Shown here piece by piece: positions 34,535 through 44,647 of a stretch of DNA of 64,000 nucleotides. The position numbers and the translations under genes were made by a program. The stretch's first letter is position 1; each line of letters opens with the position of its first letter. The notes beneath the pieces were generated by a model. It was not told the origin of the DNA. It was given only the letters and a program-made list of their open reading frames with translations, and did no database searches. The stretch is from Sorghum bicolor (lineage: Eukaryota > Streptophyta > Magnoliopsida > Poales > Poaceae): positions 59,375,448 to 59,439,447 of the forward strand of contig NC_012874.2 in NCBI RefSeq assembly GCF_000003195.3. The letters are read 5' to 3'.

Positions 34535-36040
34535 ATGGCAGCAAGGGGAAGAGGCAGAGGCAGAGGCCGTGGCAATAGTGACAATGCCCCAATTACTGTG
34601 GAGGAACTTATGCAAACTCAGAATCAGATGATGCACGTCTTCATGCAACACCTACAACAACAACCTCCACCAACACCACCACCTGTTCATGTGAGAGATA
34701 AGCGAGGGGAATTCATGAAGGGAAGACCTCCGGTATTTACACACTCAGCGGATCCCATGGAGGCAGATGATTGGTTACGTGCTGTGGAGAGGAAACTAAA
34801 CATAGCACAGTGCAATGACTTAGAGAAGGTGTTGTATGCTTCTGGACAACTTCGGGGAGCAGCTCAGACCTGGTGGGAGTCATATCAAGCTGCTCGTCCC
34901 AACAATGCTCCTCCTGTCACATGGCTGGAATTTTGTAGAGACTTCAGAGCTCGACATATAAGTGAAGGAATGATGGAGCTCAAGCAAGAAGAATTCAGAT
35001 CAATCCGGATGGGCTCCATGACGGTGGCAGAATATCATGACACATTTGAACAGTTGGCTCGCTATGCTCCGAATGATGTCAGGGAAGATGCTGATAAGCA
35101 GCGTCTATTCATGAAAGGTTTGTACTATGAACTCAGGTTGCAGTTGGCTGGAAACACCTATCCTACCTTCCAAGCTCTTGTGAATCGTGCTATTGTGCTT
35201 GATAATATGCGAAAGAGTCAGGATAAGAAGAGAAGGATGCTGGCACAAGGTTCTGGGAGCAACAACCGTCAGCGTTTCAGTTCTCATCAAGGCCATCAAC
35301 AGAGGTTCCAGGGACCAGTTAGTCAGTGGAACCGTAACCAGCAACCCCAGCGTTTCCAGAATCAGTCGCAGAGTGGGAACCAACGACCTCCATTCCAGCA
35401 ACGTAACCCCCGACAACAGCAGTATAGTCAGCAAACACCTCGCACCGGGAATTCAGGTGCTACCCCCATGAAAAGAAGTGCTTCCAACACTCCTACGAGG
35501 TGTTTCCAGTGCGGGAAGGAAGGGCATATGTCATACGATTGTCCAGAGAAGTTTAACAAGCCGAACAACAACCAGAAGTCTACTGCTTATGCAGCAACAG
35601 TGAACAATGTGGCTACGGAGACAGTTCAGGAGGGACCAGAGATTATGATGGGTACGTTCAGCATCAACTCTATCCCTGCTACAGTTTTATTTGATTCTGG
35701 AGCTTCGCATACTTTCATATCACAAGCATTTGTTAGAGTTCATAGCCTTCCACTAGTTGCAATGAAAACCCCTATGCTAGTTAATTCACCGGGTGGGACT
35801 ATACCAGTTTCTTTATGTTGCCCCTCAGCAAGTCTTTCTTTAAGGGGGGTAGATTTTCCTATCAGTCCCATGGTTATGAGAACCTCAGGCATAGATGTGA
35901 TCTTGGGTTTGGATTGGATGAAGCAACATGCGACAAATATTAATTGCAAAGAGAGAGTAGTGGCTCTGACAACACCAAAGGGAGAAAGAATCAGTGTTGA
36001 TGTAACAATGCAAGCACCACTCACAGCCAATGTGAACTAA
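34535..36040 (+). CDS. gag: Gag-protease of element C
   Basis: 501 residues from the ATG at 34535 (MAARGRGRGRGRG). An in-frame ATG at 34511 is less likely because the Arg/Gly-rich start is typical. A retrotransposon gag capsid domain spans about residues 55-200. A Gln/Asn/Arg-rich linker follows, then one CCHC knuckle starting at residue 323 (CFQCGKEGHMSYDC). A retropepsin motif, LFDSGASHTF, has its catalytic Asp at residue 387. The product would form the virus-like particle and process the polyprotein. The frame ends in TAA at 36038-36040, and the same frame continues directly into pol. Gag and pol are normally one frame in this lineage, so the stop is either a nonsense mutation or a readthrough site. 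Confidence 0.92.
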   Translation: MAARGRGRGRGRGNSDNAPITVEELMQTQNQMMHVFMQHLQQQPPPTPPPVHVRDKRGEFMKGRPPVFTHSADPMEADDWLRAVERKLNIAQCNDLEKVLYASGQLRGAAQTWWESYQAARPNNAPPVTWLEFCRDFRARHISEGMMELKQEEFRSIRMGSMTVAEYHDTFEQLARYAPNDVREDADKQRLFMKGLYYELRLQLAGNTYPTFQALVNRAIVLDNMRKSQDKKRRMLAQGSGSNNRQRFSSHQGHQQRFQGPVSQWNRNQQPQRFQNQSQSGNQRPPFQQRNPRQQQYSQQTPRTGNSGATPMKRSASNTPTRCFQCGKEGHMSYDCPEKFNKPNNNQKSTAYAATVNNVATETVQEGPEIMMGTFSINSIPATVLFDSGASHTFISQAFVRVHSLPLVAMKTPMLVNSPGGTIPVSLCCPSASLSLRGVDFPISPMVMRTSGIDVILGLDWMKQHATNINCKERVVALTTPKGERISVDVTMQAPLTANVN

Positions 36041-36073
36041 CTGAATGATGATGTTGATCCTCAGAATCTGGTA

Positions 36074-38947
36074 GTGGATGAGTTTCCGGATGTCTTTCCA
36101 GATGAATTGCCAGGTATGCCACCTGACCGAGACATTGAATTTATTATTGAATTACTACCTGGTACTGCACCCATAGCTAAAAGACCATATAGAATGGGGG
36201 TTAAAGAACTAGAAGAACTTAAGAAACAAATTAAAGAATTGCAAGATAAAGGGTTCATTCGTCCTAGTTCATCACAATGGGGTGCACCAGTTATCTTCGT
36301 TGATAAGAAGGATGGTAGTCAGAGGATGTGTGTTGATTATCGGTCACTTAATGAGGTCACTATCAAGAATAAATATCCATTGCCTAGGATTGATGACTTA
36401 TTTGATCAGCTAAGAGGTGCTTGTGTGTTCTCTAAGATTGATTTGCGTTCTGGTTATCATCAATTGAAGATTCGGAATTCAGATATACCAAAGACAGCTT
36501 TCACAACAAGGTATGGGTTATATGAGTATATAGTTATGTCTTTTGGTTTGACCAATGCACCAGCTTACTTTATGTACATGATGAATAAAGTATTTATGGA
36601 GTATCTTGATAAGTTTGTGGTGGTCTTTATTGATGATATTCTGGTATTCTCTAAAACCAAGGAAGAACATGCTGAACATCTGAGATTGGTCTTACAGAAA
36701 CTTAGAGAACATAAGTTGTATGCTAAGCGTAGTAAATGTGAGTTTTGGTTGGAGGAAGTTTCTTTTCTTGGTCATGTTGTCTCTAATGGTGGTATTGCAG
36801 TGGATCCTAGTAAGGTGAAAGATGTGTTGAATTGGAAACCACCTATAGATGCAAGTGAAATTCGCAGTTTTCTTGGTTTAGCTGGTTACTATCGTAGATT
36901 CATTGAAGGGTTCTCAAAACTTGCAAAGCCTATGACTGCTCTATTGGAGAAGAATGCTAAGTTTGTGTGGTCTGATAAGTGTCAAGCTAGTTTTGAGGAG
37001 TTCAAGAAGAGATTGACTACTGCACCTGTGTTGGTTTTGCCAGATCTGAGTAAGAGTTTCTCTATCTATTGTGATGCTTCTCGTCTGGGTTTGGGTTGTG
37101 TTCTTATGCAAGAAGGTAGAGTTGTTGCTTATGCATCTAGACAGTTGAGGAAACATGAACTGAATTATCCTACTCATGATTTGGAGTTAGCAGCTGTGGT
37201 TCATGCATTGAAGATTTGGAGACACTATTTGATTAGGCATAGGAGTGACATATACACTGACCATAAGAGTTTGAAGTATATCTTCACCCAGACAGATCTG
37301 AATTTGAGGCAACGAAGATGGTTGGAACTAATAAAGGATTATGACTTGGAAGTGCATTATCATCCTGGAAAGGCGAACGTCGTGGCTGATGCACTTAGCA
37401 GAAAGAAATATGCTAATGAGCTTCGGGCGACACCTGAATCTGAGGAGTTGTGTGCTGAATTTGCATATTTGAACTTGGGAATTGTAGTGAATGCTATGGA
37501 AATTGAAGTCACCCCTACTCTAGAGGAAGAGATATTGAAAGGACAGTTGGAAGATGAGAAACTGAAGGAGATAGCACAGAATGTGGTACTAGGCAAAGCA
37601 CCAGGATTCAGAATAGATGACAATGGTGTACTATGGTTTGGAAAAAGGATATGCGTTCCAGAAGTGAAGGCTATTCGTGATATGATTCTGAGAGAGGCTC
37701 ATGAATCAGCATATTCCATTCATCCTGGTAGTACTAAGATGTATCTAGATCTGAAACAGAAGTACTGGTGGTATGGCTTAAAGAGAGATGTGGCCGAATA
37801 TGTTGCTTTGTGTGATACTTGTCAGCGAGTGAAGGCTGAACACCAGAGGCCAGCTGGATTGTTGCAACCAATGAAGATTCCTGAATGGAAGTGGGAAGAA
37901 GTAGGCATGGATTTCATAGTGGGTTTACCTCGTACACAGAGAGGATATGATTCAATATGGGTAATAGTGGATCGATTGACTAAAGTTGCTCACTTCTTGC
38001 CAGTCAAAACCACTGATTCAGGTGCTCGACTAGCAGAGTTGTATATGGAGCGGATAGTTTGTTTGCATGGAGTGCCTAAGAAGATTGTATCTGATAGAGG
38101 CACTCAGTTTACCTCTACTTTCTGGAAAGCAGTGCATGATTCTTTGGGGACAAGGTTGAATTTTAGTACAGCATATCACCCACAGACAGATGGGCAGACT
38201 AAGCGGATCAATCAGATACTAGAAGATATGTTGAGAGCTTGTGCATTGCAGTATGGAACCAGTTGGGATAAGAGTTTGCCATATGCAGAATTCTCCTACA
38301 ACAATAGCTATCAGCAAAGTCTTAAGATGGCGCCGTTCGAGGCACTATATGGTCGGAAGTGTAGGACACCCTTGTTTTGGAATCAGACAGGAGAAACTCA
38401 GGTGTTTGGTACAGATGTGCTTAGACATGCAGAACAACAAGTGCGGACTATCCGGGATAATCTGAGAGTTGCTCAGTCTCGTCAGAAAAGTTATGCGGAT
38501 ACACGTAGGAGAGAACTAGCTTTCGAGGAAGGTGATTATGTCTATCTAAAAGTGTCACCTATGCGGAGTGTGAAGAGGTTTAATATGAAGGGAAAGCTAG
38601 CTCCAAGGTATGTTGGTCCGTTTAAAGTTTTGCAAAGGTGTGGAGAAGTAGCATATCAGTTAGAATTGCCTGAAAGTTTATCTGGTGTGCATGATGTGTT
38701 CCATGTGTCACAACTTAAGAAGTGTTTGCGTGTACCTGAGGAGCAAATACCATTGGAAGAGCTTTCTATTAAAGGTGATCTCACTTATGAAGAGTATCCA
38801 GTCAGAATACTAGAGACAGCTGAGAGAGTCACCAGAAGTCGGGTTATTAGAATGTGCAAAGTGCAGTGGAATCGGTATTCGGAAGCAGATGCAACTTGGG
38901 AAAGAGAGGATGATCTGAGAAAATCATATTCATATTTGTTTGAGTAA
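36074..38947 (+). CDS. pol: Pol of element C: RT, RNase H, integrase, chromodomain
   Basis: 957 residues counted from the first ATG; the frame is open from 36041. Reverse transcriptase has FIDD at residues 185-188 (catalytic Asp187/188). RNase H begins at about residue 330 with IYCDAS (Asp334) and ends near DALSRK. Integrase has an HHCC zinc region (about 543-590), then Asp613 and Asp674. The residue 36 after Asp674, where DD35E integrases carry Glu, is Lys710 (codon AAG at 38201-38203). A GPY/F motif (RYVGPFKVL) and a C-terminal chromodomain (about 907-957) follow; the latter defines chromoviruses and guides insertion into heterochromatin. There is no other stop or frameshift. RT and RNase H look intact, but integration by its own enzyme should fail. 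Confidence 0.95.
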   Translation: MDEFPDVFPDELPGMPPDRDIEFIIELLPGTAPIAKRPYRMGVKELEELKKQIKELQDKGFIRPSSSQWGAPVIFVDKKDGSQRMCVDYRSLNEVTIKNKYPLPRIDDLFDQLRGACVFSKIDLRSGYHQLKIRNSDIPKTAFTTRYGLYEYIVMSFGLTNAPAYFMYMMNKVFMEYLDKFVVVFIDDILVFSKTKEEHAEHLRLVLQKLREHKLYAKRSKCEFWLEEVSFLGHVVSNGGIAVDPSKVKDVLNWKPPIDASEIRSFLGLAGYYRRFIEGFSKLAKPMTALLEKNAKFVWSDKCQASFEEFKKRLTTAPVLVLPDLSKSFSIYCDASRLGLGCVLMQEGRVVAYASRQLRKHELNYPTHDLELAAVVHALKIWRHYLIRHRSDIYTDHKSLKYIFTQTDLNLRQRRWLELIKDYDLEVHYHPGKANVVADALSRKKYANELRATPESEELCAEFAYLNLGIVVNAMEIEVTPTLEEEILKGQLEDEKLKEIAQNVVLGKAPGFRIDDNGVLWFGKRICVPEVKAIRDMILREAHESAYSIHPGSTKMYLDLKQKYWWYGLKRDVAEYVALCDTCQRVKAEHQRPAGLLQPMKIPEWKWEEVGMDFIVGLPRTQRGYDSIWVIVDRLTKVAHFLPVKTTDSGARLAELYMERIVCLHGVPKKIVSDRGTQFTSTFWKAVHDSLGTRLNFSTAYHPQTDGQTKRINQILEDMLRACALQYGTSWDKSLPYAEFSYNNSYQQSLKMAPFEALYGRKCRTPLFWNQTGETQVFGTDVLRHAEQQVRTIRDNLRVAQSRQKSYADTRRRELAFEEGDYVYLKVSPMRSVKRFNMKGKLAPRYVGPFKVLQRCGEVAYQLELPESLSGVHDVFHVSQLKKCLRVPEEQIPLEELSIKGDLTYEEYPVRILETAERVTRSRVIRMCKVQWNRYSEADATWEREDDLRKSYSYLFE

Positions 38948-38974
38948 GTTCTGCTCAATCTCGAGGACGAGATT

Positions 38975-38993
38975 CTTTTAAGGGGGGTAGAAT
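38975..38993 (+). promoter_or_regulatory. Polypurine tract of element C
   Basis: The purine run AAGGGGGG followed by TAGAAT lies immediately before the 3' LTR, the expected plus-strand primer site. Confidence 0.85.
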
Positions 38994-41613
38994 TGTAACA
39001 CCCAAAAATTTGCAACCTTTGAAATAGGTCAAAAATGATTTAATTTTGTATTTTTGTGCTCATGAGAATATAGGAAGAATAATATTTTTCTTTAAAATAA
39101 AATTTATTATAAGGCTTAGCAACAATTGTGTGTTAATCATGCTGGTGCATTTTATTTTTGAGATGAGTGATTTTGAACAAGCTACTAACTGAATTTAAAT
39201 GCTTTTAAAAATGTTTATAATTGGTTTTGAAACCAGAAAAAAAAAGAAAAAAAAAAGGAAAACCTCCTTGGAATAACCAGGCCGCAGCCCAGAAACCCCC
39301 CGCGCGCCACCTCCCCCTCCGGCCTGCTTGCGCGGCCCACCAGGCGCCAGGCCGACCCGCGCGTTTTCCCTCTCTCTCTCTGTGTGGATGACGAGCGGGC
39401 CCATTCTCTTCTCCCACCGCCAGCCGGGCCCCGCATGTCAGCGCTCCAATCCTCTTCCTCGAGCGTCTTCGAGCCGGACTCGGTGGAAATCACCGAATCA
39501 ATCCCGTGATACCCGGATCGATTTCCGTGCGCCGCAAGCCCCTATAAAGGTCTTAGACGTCGGTCGCGCTCCGTTGCTTCAAACCCGCCGCGAAACCAAG
39601 CCCTAGACGCCGCTCTTCGCCGAGTTCGAGATCCCGCCGAGCTTGGAGTCGAACTGCCACCGCCGCGCGCTCCTCCTATTCCCTTTTGGACCGAACCGAG
39701 GACGCAGTCGACTTCGCGGTGAGCTGCTCGTCATCCCGGAGTTTTTCTTTCTCGAAACGGTGCTCGGAAACGGGAAGTCACTGTGCGCCGACGAGCTCCG
39801 GGTGGCGCCCATGGCGCGCCACCGTGCCGGAGCTGGAAATCGGCCGGGCTGTGCTGAAAGACGTTTTCAGATATTTACAAAACTGCCATTGAATTAGTTT
39901 TGGCCATAAAATGGTCATTTTAACTCCGTTTTTGTCCATTCAAATTGCGTTAGGTTCGTAATTACATGCTCTACATGTTAGAAATATTAGTTTACTGTTT
40001 TGAAACTTTTTATTTCTGCAGTAGCATTTAATTAATTATTTACCTATAGGAAATCTTAGAAAATTCATATCTTCTACGTTTTAATTCCGATTTTCGTGAA
40101 CTTTACGTTTGTGTGATCGTAGCGCTGCGTAGAATATTTTTTATAAACTTTTATCTTTTATTTACCACTGTTTGGTGTATTGTTCTAATTATATCTTGTT
40201 TGCTTCGTGTATGATTGTCTACATTGGATTGCGTGTTGTTGATTGATGATCGGGTATAGACGGTGAGCGATACGTTGGTGAGCAAGATCAAGTTTTTGAA
40301 GACCAGCAGGCTCAGGAGAGTTTTGATCAAGGCAAGTATAACTTGGGATCATCCTTGTTACCTATACACACATAATACAATATTTATCATATGCATGTGT
40401 CCCCCTTGATGACCTTAGCAAGATCATAGATGATTGTTACCCTGAATTCCTTGTTACCTATTTTGGATATGCATTTGGTAGTTCTTGCTAGTGCTTGATT
40501 ATTAATCCATGATCTTGTGACATGAATATTTGAATATACAATAAACAATAAAATAAGCTTTCTAGCAACTTGAATATAAAGGGTGGAAAGAACTCTGGCT
40601 TTTGCTGGATTGATCTTGACCCTCCATAAGGACTTATCCCTTGGCAAAAGCTGGGACAACACGTACAACCATGAGGGCTATATGGCTCTGGCTTTAGCTC
40701 AGTATGAAGAACTTTTCTAGCTTGTTAGCGGTTACCCGAGAGGGCGCTAGAGGGGCTGAACCGTTTTGGGTATAGTGTGGCCTCTGTCTGTATGTGTATA
40801 GGCTGCGAGTCATTGTGCCATCGGAAGGGAGGCTCTATATCTGCGCGCAAAGGAAACCTTGCGGCCCTAACATGTTAGACGAACTTTTGAAAGGCTTCAT
40901 AGTGATCCCTGCCGACCTCCCTTGGAAGGGGGTTAAGAGATTAGCTACCTCGGGCGAAAGGGTAAATCATGACTCATGGGTAAAGATGTACAACCTCTGC
41001 AGAGTGTTAAATCTGGTATACTAGCCGTGCCCACGGATACGGGCGGCTCGGAAAACTGACGGAATAGATGGACATTGATGAACATGATTAATAACGATAA
41101 ATGATGGTTTATTATGTTGTTTATATGTGTTATTCTTAGTTCTTGTATACATTGATCATGTGGTTATGAGATTTATTATGCTACCTTGACATTTGCTATC
41201 CAATGATTAAACATGCTATCCACTATCAAAAGCTAAATGCAGTCAAACCAGTGTCAGCTATTTGAGCCTCATGAACCCCTGGTTATACTTGTTGAGTATG
41301 ATATGTGCTCACTCTTGCAATTTCCCAACACCTCAGGTTATGATAATGAAGATGACTGGAATGAGGATTATCGTTATGAGTACTAGGTTTGGAGTCAACC
41401 AGTCAACAGTGTCCCTGTGTGGAGCTTCCGTTGAGAGCGTTGTTTACTTTATGCTATCACCTTGTATGAGACTATGTGATATATTATATTCCGCTATGTA
41501 ATAAACACCGCAATGGTACATTTGAGATTTGTCTACTTATGTGTGCGACTGTTTCTGGGGCACATATGAGTCTTTTATGCATCCTATTTTGTTCTTAAAA
41601 TATGGGTGTGACA
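38994..41613 (+). repeat. 3' LTR of element C (2620 bp)
   Basis: Starts TGTAACACCC and ends GGTGTGACA; nearly identical to the 5' LTR. It contains 36 extra bases at 39841-39876 and slightly longer A and CT runs. TGCGC follows as target duplication. Confidence 0.95.
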
Positions 41614-42464
41614 TGCGCCAATCACTTCTTCATCAACGTCGGCCGCGGCTCCAACCATGCTGGCTATGGTTCCAACCACTCCAGCAACGTCTCCGACCAC
41701 GCCGACAACGTGTCACCCGCTTCCCTACTACAAAGAGAGGCAGATCGACGACACTGACCTGCTCGGGCTATCGATTAAGTTGTTTGGCCTACTTGCTCTG
41801 ACCACCAGTCGCAATAATAATCGCCGTGAAGAACGGCGCTACGACAATCGCGACCACCGTCAGCACAACATGTCGAAAAGCTCGAAGGCCAGACAATTTT
41901 GTTGCCACCGACCAGACTTTCGTCCAAAGATAAGTGCACTTCTAATATTTTATTTATTTTTGACATAATATTTTGTATAATGTCCTTGACATGATTATTC
42001 TTCGAAACAACTTTTTTATCCGACTAGTTTTTTCTCCTACACGAGTTTTCCAGAGCTGACACTATCTCCGACTCCTCCCTACACGTACACGAGATCTGCC
42101 CTCTACGTTCTGGGTGGTCGGCAGCAGCTTTCTGACGAGGCTGGCAATCCTACGCGTGCCTAGGTTCCGCACCTCATGCTCCAGATTGTTGGCTAGACCA
42201 AAGCTGGTACAAGCTCTAGGATGAATAAACTACTTGTGCTAATTTTAATAAAACAAAAAATCTAAAAACTTATCCCAGTAATGATTTTTTATTTAGAGTT
42301 TATTTATACATTATGTACTACCTATTCTCTATATTTATTTTTTAGGAGTTTGGCCCAGTCAACAAGCTACGCTCGGGGACTCGTCGACTATTTCCTACGC
42401 TGTGCCCGGGGACTGCTCTGACTACCGAGCACGTTTACGTTTCCAACCACGCTCGGAGACTTGT
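41614..42464 (+). mobile_element. Element A, part 2: leader/gag remnant and 3' non-coding region
   Basis: Continues element A after the TGCGC duplication. A stretch near 41719-41785 reads PLPYYKERQIDDTDLLGLSI, recognisably similar to the N-terminal Gag of element B (PLPRYKGKKVDGSDIFQAL). The rest of gag-pol is missing. From about 42360 it carries CTCGGGGACT-type motifs like the 3' region of B. Element D interrupts it after 42464. Confidence 0.7.
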
Positions 42465-44139
42465 TGAAAGGTCCTAATATGGCTAGAGGGGGGTGAATAG
42501 CTTATTTAAAAATTTTACAAACTCACTAGAGCAAAAGGTTAGTAAATAACAAAGCGAAGCTTTTTGCTCTAGCTCTAAAGGGGTGTTTGCAAGCCACCTA
42601 TCCAACAATTCTAGTTAATATAATCACTAAGCACGCAATAGCTATGTCACTACTTACACTAGAAAGCTACCTAAAGTTTCTATACAAGTAAGTAAGCTAC
42701 TCTAGTTTGCGGGAATGTAAAAAGAGATGGTTTGATCTTTATACCGCCGCGTAGAGACACACAATTTTTCTCCCGAGGTTCACGTGCTTGCCGACATGCT
42801 ACGTTCCCGTTGTGTCGACCAACACTTGGTGGTTCGGTGGCTAAGAGGTGTAGCACGAACCTCGTCCTCACTAGGACACCACAAGAACCTACCCACAAGT
42901 GAGGTAACTCAATGACACGAGCAATCCACTAGAGTTACCTTTCGGCTCTCCGCCGGGGAAGGTACAAGACCCCTCACAATCACCGGGAGATGGCCACGAA
43001 CAATCACCAACTCGTGCCAAAGCTCCTCCGCTGCTCCAAGCCGTCAAGGTGGCGGCAACCACCAAGAGTAACAAGAAAACCGCAGCTAGAATGATCCCCA
43101 AGTGCCACTAGATGCAATCACTCAAGCAAATGCACTTGGAATCACTCCCAATCTCACAAAGATGTTTAATCTATGAAGGAGATGAGTGGGAGGTGTTTGC
43201 TTAGGCTCACAAGGATGTCAAGTATGTTAGAATGCAAAGAATATGAGTCCTACGCCGGCCAACAAGAATTTATAGACCCCTCAAACAAATAGAGCCGTTG
43301 GCTCTTTCACTGGGCAAAACTCGGGGTCACCAGACGCTCTTAAAGGGGCACCAAACGCTCAACACCTGCGTCCGGGGCTCCAAAGTCAGCCACGTGTCAG
43401 AGTCTAACGGTAACCTGCAGAGCACCGGACGCTGAGCAAGTTGCCACCGGACGCGTCTGATGCACACTGATCCTAAACTCAGGGAGGTCTACAAAACGCG
43501 CAGGGCACTGGACCGTCCGGTGCTCACCGGACTTAAACCCAGAGAGGTTTGCAAAACGCACGGACACCGGACGCACAGGCCAGCGTCCGGTGCCTAACCC
43601 TAGCTGGGCCGGGCACTGACTACACCGTACGCACAGACTCAGCGTCCGGTGCCTCAGTGGCCAGCATCCGGTGAAACACTCCCACGACCTCTCCAATTTT
43701 CCCACCGGCGCAATAGAAAATATGCACTTCATTTTCTCAAAAAGCGCCAACACCACAAAGTGTAAACCAATATGTGCATGTGTGTTAGCATTTTCACAAT
43801 CATTTTCTTTGAAGGAGTTAAGTTAGCTCACTAGGTTCTAAATGCATCCTCATGAACAATGACACCTAGTGGCACTTTGATAACCGCTTAGCCAAAGAAT
43901 TCCCCTCTTTATAGTACGACTATCTATCCTAAAAGTGATCACACCCTCTATGGTGTCTTGATCACCAAAACCAAAACCCTAAGCAATACCTTTGCCTTGA
44001 TCTCCATTGGGTTTTGTTTTTCTCTTTCTTCTTTTCTAGTTGAGCACTTGATCATCTTGTGGTCATCACCATCATCACCATGATCATCATTTGCTCCATC
44101 ACTTGGCATGTACCAACCTCATTAAGTCTACACACACTT
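42465..44139 (+). mobile_element. Element D: solo LTR, left part
   Basis: Starts TGAAAGGTCCTAATATGG; its right part (56114-56171) ends in GGGCTTTCA. The whole is flanked by CTTGT duplications (42460-42464 and 56172-56176), so it is TG...CA with 5-bp TSD. No internal coding region exists, so about 1.73 kb is best read as a solo LTR left by LTR-LTR recombination. Element B is inserted in it. Many inverted CACCGGACGC/GCGTCCGGTG motifs lie at 43320-43680. Confidence 0.8.
43320..43680. repeat. Cluster of CACCGGACGC / GCGTCCGGTG motifs in both orientations
   Basis: At least eight short CCGGAC/GTCCGG-containing motifs occur in alternating orientation within 360 bp, able to fold into several hairpins. 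They lie in the middle of solo LTR D. Confidence 0.75.
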
Positions 44140-44599
44140 TGTGGGGGTATAAACCCCTATACCCTTACGGCTAGACTTGGGCCAGGAGGCTTGGTCCATT
44201 ACGAGACGAGTTCGAGGCTTGATCCGACTGCTCAGAGTTTCGTGCAAGGAAACAAGACGTGGAGATCAAGCAGGATTCTAGTCGGTTAGAATAGGAATTG
44301 ATATCGAACTATCCATGGCGATTGTAACAGACTAGGATTAGTTTCCAGATCTATAACCCTGCCCTCCGGACTATATAAGGAGGGGCAAGGGACCCCCCTA
44401 GGACACATGATTCTCTCAACACAATCCAATACAATCAGACGCAGGACATAGGTATTACGCCCACACGGTGGCCGAACCTGGATAAAAACCTTGTCCGTGT
44501 CTTGCGTCACCATCAAGTTCGTAGCTTGCGCACCGTCTACCGACAAACTACTACCGTGGGTATACCCCAAGGTAGACTGCCGACTAGCTTTCGTCGACA
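44140..44599 (+). repeat. 5' LTR of element B (460 bp)
   Basis: TGTGGGGGTATAAACC ... CGTCGACA. A TATA box lies at 44373-44379 (CTATATAAGG). Confidence 0.96.
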
Positions 44600-44600
44600 G

Positions 44601-44618
44601 TGGCACGCCAGGTAGGGG
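44601..44618 (+). promoter_or_regulatory. Primer-binding site of element B
   Basis: TGGCACGCCAGGTAGGGG lies one base after the LTR. It differs from the site in element A by one base. The exact tRNA was not determined. Confidence 0.8.
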
Positions 44619-44647
44619 GTGTGCGTACAACTTTCCCGACGAACAAG

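Larger units (their letters stand above)
31022..41613 (+). mobile_element. Element C: full-length Tekay/Del-type chromovirus (Gypsy)
   Basis: A 10.6-kb LTR retrotransposon with two long LTRs, initiator-tRNA PBS, gag-protease, RT-RNase H-integrase with C-terminal chromodomain, and polypurine tract. It is flanked by perfect TGCGC duplications (31017-31021 and 41614-41618), which places its insertion inside element A. By eye the LTRs differ at about a dozen bases plus a 36-bp indel and small repeat-length changes in 2.6 kb, so it is young. Two defects stand out: a stop between protease and RT, and loss of the catalytic Glu of integrase. Confidence 0.95.

Noticed and set aside
42680..43756. Frames in solo LTR D (for example hydrophobic MGIILAAVFLLLLVV at 42889-43101 minus)
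   Set aside because: No domain, inside a solo LTR, and in a region of short inverted motifs.
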